Shown here in pieces: positions 57,966-64,000 of a stretch of 64,000 nucleotides of DNA. The notes under the pieces are model-generated. The model was not told where the DNA came from. It ran no database searches and saw only the letters and a program-made list of their open reading frames with translations. Numbering within the stretch: the stretch's first letter is position 1; every line of letters starts with the position of its first letter. The position numbers and the translations under genes were made by a program. The DNA comes from Clostridia bacterium (GTDB taxonomy: Bacteria; Bacillota; Clostridia; Oscillospirales; CAG-272), in contig JAGBTY010000017.1 in NCBI GenBank assembly GCA_017631085.1, positions 80,971 to 144,970 of the forward strand, given 5' to 3'.

Positions 57966-58169
57966 TTATTCCGAGTATTCGGAAACATCTATTTTCTTAA
58001 GCTCTGCGTCGGGTATCTTTCCCTTGGTCTTTTCGTAATACGCTACGTTATTGCGAAGCATAAACGAAAACTGTGCGTCCGGCGATCTGTTATCTGCCTC
58101 CGAGACGTAAAGGAATTTTTTCAAAAGGTCTTCCGACACTCTAAGGGTTATTTTACAGTTTTGTTTCAT
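57966..58169 (-). CDS. Small protein, possible ribbon-helix-helix
   Basis: A 67-residue protein beginning KQNCKITLRVSEDLLKKFLYVSEADNRSPDAQF, which resembles Arc/MetJ-type DNA-binding proteins and antitoxins with a short strand and two helices. No toxin gene is adjacent. GAGAG lies upstream of the start. It is 12 bp downstream of the LRR/MucBP lipoprotein gene on the same strand and likely in its operon. Confidence 0.55.
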   Translation of the reverse strand: MKQNCKITLRVSEDLLKKFLYVSEADNRSPDAQFSFMLRNNVAYYEKTKGKIPDAELKKIDVSEYSE

Positions 58170-58181
58170 TTTCGTTCTCTC

Positions 58182-59327
58182 TTATTTCTTCCTTTTGCCG
58201 TTCTTGTTAGTATTATCTTTTTTTACGACCGTCTGGTTGGTCTTTTTCTTGTCGGAGCGAACGAGAAGTATTGCCGCAACTACTATTGCCGCGATAACGA
58301 CACCAAGAATAACTACCGAGACTATAAGCATGGTCTTTGAAGGCTCCTCTTCCTGCTCTCCATCGTCGGTGGTCTCCGTATCGGTTGTCGCTTCACTCTC
58401 TGTCTCGGTCTCCTCTTCCTCTGCTGCGTCCTTGGTATAGGTTACGTTGACGGTTATGTCCTCACCCTCCATCATTCCGCTGACGGTCAGTCGGTCTGCC
58501 GTATATCCCTCTATCTTAGGAGATACGACCTTATATCTTTCACCGTATGACAGCCCTTCTTCGACGACGGTGTCCTCAATAGCTTTCCCATCTTCGTCAA
58601 CGTAATTGACGGTAAGAGTTGCTTTTGCGTCGGCAGATTTTGTAAGCTTCGCGGAAGAATAGTCCATTTCTGCGCCCTCAAATGCGTTATCGGCAATCTT
58701 ATCCTCGACGATTCCCGCATTGAATGTCAGCTTTTCAAGAGAAGAACAGTTTTTGAAGCACCAATCACCTATACTTTCTACGTTTCCGAGAATGAGAGCA
58801 GTCTCAAGAGACGAGCAGTATGCGAATGCTCTCTCTCCGAGCTCTGTAACAGTAGTGGGTAACATTATTGCTTCAAGTGATGCGCAACCCTCAAAGGCAG
58901 AGTCGCCGACCGATGTTACGCCAAGCGGTACTTCGAAAGAATCGAGTTTTTTGCAGAATGCAAATGCACAGTCTCCAATTGCTGTAATTCCTTCGGGAAG
59001 GTCAATGTCGGTAAGCTCGGGCATATAGTAGAAGGCATAGTCACCTATATAGGTAACATCATCAGATATTTTTACCTTTTTGACGCTATGTCTCACCTCA
59101 GCCCACGGAACATCTTCGGAGCTGTCGCTGTCGGGTATCTCTCCCTCTCCTATTATGGTAAGGGTATTATCGTCCTTTGTGTATTTCCATTCAAGGTCGC
59201 CTGCCTCTCCCTCGGCGTCCTTTGCCGCGGGGAGTCCGCCTGCCGCACATGATGCCATTGAAAGCACCATGATAAGCACCAAGGCTATTCCTAAAATCTT
59301 TTTCATTGTTCCATTTGCTTTTTTCAT
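58182..59327 (-). CDS. LRR_5 and MucBP surface lipoprotein-like protein
   Basis: A 381-residue exported protein. The N-terminus (KKILGIALVLIMVLSMASCAAG) has a lipoprotein-like signal with a cysteine near residue 20. Residues about 45-235 are BspA-type leucine-rich repeats (ITAIGDCAFAFCKKL, VTSVGDSAFEGCASL and similar). A MucBP-like domain follows (VNYVDEDGKAIEDTVVEEG), then an acidic Ser/Thr-rich linker, a transmembrane helix (IVSVVILGVVIAAIVVAAILLV) and a basic tail. Both a lipid anchor and a membrane helix are suggested; which is used is unknown. ATG set by GGAGG 8 nt upstream, not the longer ORF. Confidence 0.8.
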   Translation of the reverse strand: MKKANGTMKKILGIALVLIMVLSMASCAAGGLPAAKDAEGEAGDLEWKYTKDDNTLTIIGEGEIPDSDSSEDVPWAEVRHSVKKVKISDDVTYIGDYAFYYMPELTDIDLPEGITAIGDCAFAFCKKLDSFEVPLGVTSVGDSAFEGCASLEAIMLPTTVTELGERAFAYCSSLETALILGNVESIGDWCFKNCSSLEKLTFNAGIVEDKIADNAFEGAEMDYSSAKLTKSADAKATLTVNYVDEDGKAIEDTVVEEGLSYGERYKVVSPKIEGYTADRLTVSGMMEGEDITVNVTYTKDAAEEEETETESEATTDTETTDDGEQEEEPSKTMLIVSVVILGVVIAAIVVAAILLVRSDKKKTNQTVVKKDNTNKNGKRKK

Positions 59328-59420
59328 TTCTTTTCCTCCGAAAACTTCCAAATTATTTTGTTGCAATTTTTTTACGTAATAAACGGGGTAGCGTTTTTTT
59401 ACACGTGTTGATGTATTACA

Positions 59421-60227
59421 TCAATATTCTATATCCGAACGGGATATTGTGGAGATAAATCCCGATCCTGTAAATATTTTATATCCGAATATCTTCGCCC
59501 CGGTTCCCGTAGCCTCTGTTCTTCCGTCAGGGAGCTTCAAGTCGGTCATTTTGGGGGCGGGGTTCATGATCACTGCAAGTTCACATTTATCCGAAAAGCC
59601 GTCAGGTAACGAGAAAGAAAAAAATTTCTCACGTCTTCTTGGGGACGGTATGCCGTATGCCTCTTTGATGCGATTCGGTGTAAGACCTTTAAAAAAGGTT
59701 ATCCGCTCGGGTGTGTCAAACTGTATAAGACGGTCTCTCGTGGGGGAGGTAAGATATTTGCATATCCATGTTTTGTTGCTTGTTTTGACCGTAAAGTCAT
59801 ATGTTCCTTTTTTATAGAAAAACGAAGCAAAAAAATTTCTGCGAAATTTTAACTCGAAGTGTTTTTCGCGGCATAGTTTTTTTAAACGTTTTATAAATTT
59901 CCTTCGCTTAAGGAGTACTCTTACGGGAACGAAAAGAAGTGGTACGAGGACCACCGTAGCGAACAGTACCTTTCCAAACTCGGTAGCTACCGCTATCAGA
60001 AAAAGCCCAAACAAAAGTACACCTACGGGAAGTCCGATGATAAAAGTAGTGGCAATCGCCAGAAGCACCTTTTTCACCCGCTCCGCTGCGGGATAAACTT
60101 TCTTTGTTACGCCGTATGCACGGTACATGGGAGTTCCTTCCTCATGTATCTTTACCCTCTTTTTTGGCTTTTGTGTCCTTTCGGCGTCACTATCTCTGCC
60201 GACCTTGTATTTATCGTAGTTTGCCAT
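59421..60227 (-). CDS. Membrane protein of unknown function
   Basis: A 268-residue protein with a charged N-terminus, two adjacent helices (LLAIATTFIIGLPVGVLLFGLF and VLFATVVLVPLLFVPV, about 55-105), a basic stretch, then a soluble C-terminal half with a FELKFRRNFF and DRLIQFDTPERITFF region. I recognise no family. It is monocistronic with a large gap to the neighbours. Its tail ISRSDIEY is not a sorting signal. Confidence 0.6.
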   Translation of the reverse strand: MANYDKYKVGRDSDAERTQKPKKRVKIHEEGTPMYRAYGVTKKVYPAAERVKKVLLAIATTFIIGLPVGVLLFGLFLIAVATEFGKVLFATVVLVPLLFVPVRVLLKRRKFIKRLKKLCREKHFELKFRRNFFASFFYKKGTYDFTVKTSNKTWICKYLTSPTRDRLIQFDTPERITFFKGLTPNRIKEAYGIPSPRRREKFFSFSLPDGFSDKCELAVIMNPAPKMTDLKLPDGRTEATGTGAKIFGYKIFTGSGFISTISRSDIEY

Positions 60228-60362
60228 AGAACGCTCCTTGATTTATACATTAATATATTATAGCACAACAAAACTGCAATGTCAATAGAAGTGCATCCTA
60301 AAGGGAGCTTTAATGAGCGGTATTCACCAAGTTTTTGTCGTTTTGTTTTTGTTTAAAACAGA

Positions 60363-60389
60363 AAGGCGATGTGATCCTCACATCGCCTT
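60363..60389 (-). terminator. Terminator of recA-recX
   Basis: AAGGCGATGTGA/TCACATCGCCTT stem containing the recX stop codon, with a T-rich tail. Confidence 0.75.
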
Positions 60390-61040
60390 AAATATTGTAT
60401 TTGAAGCTTTTTTTATTTCGTCGGAGCTGAACCCTCGCCTCAAGAGAGAAGAGTATAGCTTTTTTAATTCGTCCGAGGAATTTGGGGGAGAAGATGGATA
60501 CTTCTTTTTGATATAGGATGCACAACTCATGACATAGTCAACGCCCTTCTCCTCAAGAGAGTCAAGCGCCTTTTTTACGCTCTCCTCTGTGTAGCCTTTG
60601 GAGAAAAGCTCAGCGGCAATACGTCTTTTGCCTAAATGCTTAAGAAAGCACTTTTCGGCTTCACGCTCCGCATCGGCGACAGAGTCAAGTAAGCCCTTGC
60701 TTTCGATCGCTTCTACTGCTTCGTATGCTATATCTCTTTTAAAACCCTTGGCGCAAAGCTTCTGGCAAAGCCTTTTTTTTGAGCAAGAGCCGTATCCAAG
60801 CAGAAAAATGGCTTTTTTTGTTGCTCTGTAGACCTCAGCGGCTCTTTCAACAACTTCATATTCCGCAACAGATGAGCTTCCTTTGCGTGGGGCAAAGAGA
60901 AGGTATTGCTCGGAGGATATAATGAATGAGGTCTGTTCTGTTTGCCCATCTCCGTTTTTTACTGAAAACGTTACGGCAAACTCTTCGCCACTCTGCCTTG
61001 GAGCAACCGACATTATTTCGACGCTTATCTCTCGACTCAA
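60378..61040 (-). CDS. recX: Regulatory protein RecX
   Basis: A 220-residue inhibitor of RecA filament growth. The C-terminal helical repeats contain the RecX pattern [20 protein letters not shown] and the [25 protein letters not shown] repeat. The TTG at 61040 overlaps the recA stop (TTGA), with GGAGG upstream inside the recA end, so translation is coupled. A start ten codons later is possible. N-terminal residues 1-60 are not family-conserved. Confidence 0.87.
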   Translation of the reverse strand: MSREISVEIMSVAPRQSGEEFAVTFSVKNGDGQTEQTSFIISSEQYLLFAPRKGSSSVAEYEVVERAAEVYRATKKAIFLLGYGSCSKKRLCQKLCAKGFKRDIAYEAVEAIESKGLLDSVADAEREAEKCFLKHLGKRRIAAELFSKGYTEESVKKALDSLEEKGVDYVMSCASYIKKKYPSSPPNSSDELKKLYSSLLRRGFSSDEIKKASNTIFKAM

Positions 61041-62152
61041 AGCTCATCGTCCTCCGAGATAGTTCTGATGTCAAAATCGTCATCGTCCTCGTCAAGCTCA
61101 AATTCGGCATCTGTGTCGGGAATGCTGTCCTTCATGGCTCTTATCTTGGCATCGAGCTCGGCGAGCATTGCAGGATCTTCCTCGATAAGCTTTCTAACGT
61201 TGTCCTTGCCTTGACAGAGACGCTCGCCATTGTAGGAGAACCAAGAGCCGCTCTTCTTTATAATGTCGAGAGATATGGCATAGTCGATTATCTCACCTGC
61301 GCGCGAAATTCCTTTGCCGTAAAGAATATCAAATTCTGCGGTCTTAAAAGGAGGAGCTACCTTGTTTTTAACTATCTTACAACGAACGTGATTTCCATAA
61401 ATGTCACTTCCGTTCTTGAGCTGGTCTGTCTTTCTTACGTCGATACGGACAGAGGCGTAGAATTTAAGCGCTCTACCACCCGGGGTGGTTTCGGGGTTTC
61501 CGTACATAACCCCAACCTTTTCGCGAAGCTGGTTTATAAATATTACGATGGCATTGCTTTTTGATATGACTGCGGAGAGCTTTCTCATTGCCTGCGACAT
61601 CAGGCGAGCCTGAACACCTACCATTGCCTGTCCCATGTCGCCTTCGATCTCCTGACGGGGAACAAGTGCGGCGACCGAGTCCACGACTACGACGTCAATA
61701 GCACCCGAACGGACAAGAGCCTCGGTTATATCGAGAGCATCCTCTCCGCAATCGGGTTGCGAAACGAGAAGATTATCAATGTCTACTCCGAGCGCTTTAG
61801 CGTATACGGGATCAAGAGCGTGCTCGGCGTCAATGAAAGCTGCTTCGCCTCCTGCTTTTTGAACCTCGGCAACAATGTGGAGGGCAACCGTGGTCTTACC
61901 AGAAGATTCAGGTCCGAAAATTTCAATAATTCTACCCTTGGGAACACCACCGATGCCAAGCGCAAGGTCAAGGGAGATAGAGCCTGTACTTACGGCCTTA
62001 ACAGCCATGCGGCTGTTTTCGCCAAGCTTCATGATAGTGCCCTGACCGTAGTCCTTCTCAAGTTGAGCGATAGCTGTAGTGAGAGCCTTCTTCTTTGCTT
62101 CCTTATCGTTTTCGGAGGGGATAAATTCCTGTTTCTTTTTAGCAGTTGCCAT
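61037..62152 (-). CDS. recA: Recombinase RecA
   Basis: A 371-residue RecA. Walker A is GPESSGKT, the L1/L2 regions are present, the MAW-like and DNA-binding segments match E. coli, and the C-terminus is acidic (DEDDDDFDI). ATG at 62152, with GAGG upstream, is preferred over the in-frame ATG at 62164. No SOS (LexA) box of the Bacillus type was recognised upstream. It is coupled to recX. Confidence 0.96.
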   Translation of the reverse strand: MATAKKKQEFIPSENDKEAKKKALTTAIAQLEKDYGQGTIMKLGENSRMAVKAVSTGSISLDLALGIGGVPKGRIIEIFGPESSGKTTVALHIVAEVQKAGGEAAFIDAEHALDPVYAKALGVDIDNLLVSQPDCGEDALDITEALVRSGAIDVVVVDSVAALVPRQEIEGDMGQAMVGVQARLMSQAMRKLSAVISKSNAIVIFINQLREKVGVMYGNPETTPGGRALKFYASVRIDVRKTDQLKNGSDIYGNHVRCKIVKNKVAPPFKTAEFDILYGKGISRAGEIIDYAISLDIIKKSGSWFSYNGERLCQGKDNVRKLIEEDPAMLAELDAKIRAMKDSIPDTDAEFELDEDDDDFDIRTISEDDEL

Positions 62153-62395
62153 GATATACCTCATAAGATTTGTAAAAATATATTTAAAAGTAATTCCGTG
62201 AGTCCATTATACAACACAGTTTGATGTTTGTCAAGGGTTTTTGGAAAAATAATTCCGAAAATGGAAAAAATAATATTCCGAATTTTCAAAGAGACAAGAA
62301 AGGATTTCCAAAAAAGGAATGATATAAACCGTTGGGTATCGCTCATAGTTTTCCCGAGTATTCAATATCTTGCATTCTTGTGTTTACCTTGAAAA

Positions 62396-62428
62396 ACAAA
62401 ACACCTCAACGTTCGTCAAGGTGTTTTC
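62396..62428 (-). terminator. Terminator of the GH25 gene
   Basis: AAAACACCT/AGGTGTTTT stem with a 12-nt loop and an AT-rich tail, 15 nt after the stop codon. Confidence 0.7.
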
Positions 62429-62440
62429 TGTATTTTTGAT

Positions 62441-63718
62441 TCAATATCCGTTGTACCCTATCTCTTTCATAAGTGATGGGTAATCCTTGTAGACAAAATT
62501 AAAATCAAAATTCGTCGTGTCGGATATTTCGGGAATGATACCCGTCTGGGTGTATTGCCACATACACATGTGCTCCCCGAACTTTTCGGTATCCCATTCT
62601 TCTGTACCTGCATAACGCGCATACCATATATCAAATAGGAAGGTGACCTTGTCACTTTGCAGGTAGCTTACGAGCCAATTGTTATTGGTGTATAGCGCAC
62701 CGTAATATTTTGCATTTTGAATCTCCGAAATAAACGAGATGCAAAGGTCGGTGAGATCATCGCGTGACATAGACATTAAAGATGGGTCTTCAAGGTCGAA
62801 ATATACGGGGTATTCAAGCTTTCTGTTGCCAAGCCACCCCAGCACCAGCTCTGCATCGGCTTTCGTGTCTGCTACCGTAGAGGAATAAGTGTAGAAATAT
62901 ACTCCGACGTCAAGGCCTGCTGCTTTGGCTGCTGCGTAGTCGGCTTCAAAGGTGGGCTCGATGCCGCCGAGAGCTTCTCCTGTGGTTGCTGATAGCCTGG
63001 GTGTCGAACCTATTTTTAATATAACGAATTCAAATCCGGCTTTTTTGACTTTGTTGAAATCCAGAGGGGCGTAGCTTCCGTCGTCCAAAACCTCGTGATT
63101 CCATTTGGAAACATCGATACCTTTTGCGAGTATTTCACCGTTTTCGGCATAAGCTCCTTTGAATATATCCGAGTAGTGAACAAAATCTCCCATATATTCA
63201 TAGCCACAGCCGCAAGAGTAGTGGGTAAATCCGGTGACGCTGCAGGTGGGATTTGTTGTGACGGTAGAAAAATTATGCCCTGTCGGAGCGAGAAAGTCCG
63301 ATGAAAAGGAAAATTTGCAGACGGAGCAGGAGTAGTCTGTGTAGCCGTGAAGTGTGCAGGTAGGTAAATGGTCGGTCTTAACAAAGCTGTGACCGAGAGG
63401 GGCTTTTGTGTCTGTGTTGAAGGAATAGCCGCAAGCGCATTCATAATGGGTAAATCCTTCGTTGACGCAATCTGGAGCGGTCTCGTTTACCGTAAGGGTG
63501 TGTCCTGTGGGGGCTACAAATTCGCTTTTGTAGCTGAAGTTACAGGACATGCAGGTGCGATCGGTATATCCCTCGTTCTCACAGGTAGGATCAATGACCG
63601 TTGCAGTCATGTTTTTGTGAGTACAAGAAGAGTAATCATCGCAGGAAATGAGGTACATACAAAATAGAAACGATATTACGGTTACCGATGCGATCAAAAT
63701 AATGTTTTTAAGTTTCAT
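62441..63718 (-). CDS. GH25 lysozyme with four cysteine-rich N-terminal repeats
   Basis: A 425-residue exported protein. A signal/lipoprotein-type N-terminus (MKLKNIILIASVTVISFLFC with a SCDD after it) leads into four repeats of about 38 residues (roughly 33-185). Each has the pattern PxC...G[FY]T.Y.C..C..., most ending in APTGH or APLGH. The GH25 muramidase domain follows from about 198: start GIDVSKWN, catalytic pair FDLED, and WQYTQTG. It hydrolyses peptidoglycan glycan strands outside the cell. The repeats probably bind wall glycans or metals; the four cysteines per repeat suggest disulfides or zinc. It has its own region upstream of the rRNA promoter. Confidence 0.87.
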   Translation of the reverse strand: MKLKNIILIASVTVISFLFCMYLISCDDYSSCTHKNMTATVIDPTCENEGYTDRTCMSCNFSYKSEFVAPTGHTLTVNETAPDCVNEGFTHYECACGYSFNTDTKAPLGHSFVKTDHLPTCTLHGYTDYSCSVCKFSFSSDFLAPTGHNFSTVTTNPTCSVTGFTHYSCGCGYEYMGDFVHYSDIFKGAYAENGEILAKGIDVSKWNHEVLDDGSYAPLDFNKVKKAGFEFVILKIGSTPRLSATTGEALGGIEPTFEADYAAAKAAGLDVGVYFYTYSSTVADTKADAELVLGWLGNRKLEYPVYFDLEDPSLMSMSRDDLTDLCISFISEIQNAKYYGALYTNNNWLVSYLQSDKVTFLFDIWYARYAGTEEWDTEKFGEHMCMWQYTQTGIIPEISDTTNFDFNFVYKDYPSLMKEIGYNGY

Positions 63719-63873
63719 ACGCTTCCTCGAAAATAGATTTTCTACATTTATATTAATATATAACGCATAGACGATTATTATTCGAAAATGTGGGTATATT
63801 ATTAATGATAATTATACCATTTTGATGTCGAAAAATCAACAAAAAATTTTTTTAATTTTTTTCAAAAAAGGTA

Positions 63874-63902
63874 TTGACAAGGAGAAGAAAAGGTGGTATA
63901 AT
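63874..63902 (+). promoter_or_regulatory. Promoter of a presumed rRNA operon
   Basis: TTGACA (63874-63879) and TATAAT (63897-63902) with 17 bp, in the same GTGGTATAATA context as both tRNA promoters. Confidence 0.7.
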
Positions 63903-63908
63903 AGTCAA

Positions 63909-64000
63909 GCTGTCCGCGAGAGCGGGTGGTGGAATGGTCATTGAAAATTGAACAACAAGAGAGATAAGTACAAAGCAAAGCAAAAAGTGCGAAATACAAA
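63909..64000 (+). other. Leader of a presumed rRNA operon (cut by window edge)
   Basis: The transcript begins with a CCGC-GAGA-GCGG hairpin and contains CATTGAAAATTGAACAAC, a phrase typical of pre-16S leaders and rRNA spacers in Clostridia. No rRNA gene body is inside the window, so this remains an inference. Confidence 0.5.

Overview
The window looks like chromosome from a spore-forming Clostridia-type Bacillota of fairly low GC content, probably an uncultured gut lineage. The evidence is an IspH enzyme fused to ribosomal protein S1 domains, sporulation genes (spoIIE, yqfC, yqfD, ylbJ), strong AGGAGG-type ribosome binding sites, TTGACA-N17-TATAAT promoters, and the clostridial order yqfC-yqfD-phoH-ybeY-era-recO. 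Both strands are used in short operons separated by clear intrinsic terminators. No CRISPR array and no complete prophage is visible.

Layout. 0-5 kb: the 5' end of an RNase J gene with a long structured leader, an AbrB-type regulator with a zinc knuckle, a radical SAM protein, a glycerol-1-phosphate dehydrogenase, and a catalytically degenerate relative of PTS Enzyme I. 5-12 kb: tRNA-Arg with a duplicated 3' end and terminator, then a leftward housekeeping operon (RpiR regulator, BaiN-type flavoprotein, cmk, plsC, ispH-S1). 11.8-12.0 kb: an orphan transcript whose two ends pair, the best 6S RNA candidate. 12-22 kb: cell-surface proteins (SLH domains; an 1175-residue coiled-coil and B-repeat protein), TcdA, a polysaccharide deacetylase and FtsK/SpoIIIE. 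22-28.7 kb: two half-size TauE/SafE proteins, a cluster of DnaA-box-like sites, nagB, AraC regulator/EutH, an exonuclease with a duplicated N-terminal module, and thiI. 28.7-31.4 kb: tRNA-Glu, also with a duplicated 3' end, then a flippase and a LicD protein.

31.6-35.6 kb is the mobile region. A PMCA-type P-type ATPase gene is cut off inside its conserved PEG(L)P motif, and directly beyond lies a compact lysogeny-like module: large serine recombinase, ImmA/IrrE protease, HTH repressor, three repeated operator-like sites with facing promoters, and one small rightward gene. The missing 3' half of the ATPase gene is not in the window.

35.6-43.4 kb: a D-2-hydroxyacid dehydrogenase and a sugar-catabolism group (fucI, a beta-helix glycosidase-like protein, a galactokinase-family kinase) with a palindromic operator, then walJ-like and rlmH genes. 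The 640 bp gap after rlmH holds five REP-type palindromes around a promoter-to-terminator transcript of about 150 nt, a small RNA candidate. 43.4-53 kb: ylbJ divergent from yqfC-yqfD-phoH-ybeY-era-recO-mutS2, then an unusual PRPP synthetase. 53-64 kb: an AraC regulator predicted to be leaderless, a flavin reductase, a self-regulated XRE/zinc-ribbon pair, spoIIE, surface lipoproteins, recA-recX, a GH25 lysozyme with cysteine-rich repeats, and at the right edge a strong promoter and leader that look like the start of an rRNA operon.

The most unusual items are the EI-like protein with its active-site histidine replaced by leucine, the two orphan RNA candidates, the recombinase module inside the ATPase gene with its facing promoters, and the repeated scarring of tRNA 3' ends. 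All functional calls rest on motif recognition by eye; no database search was run.
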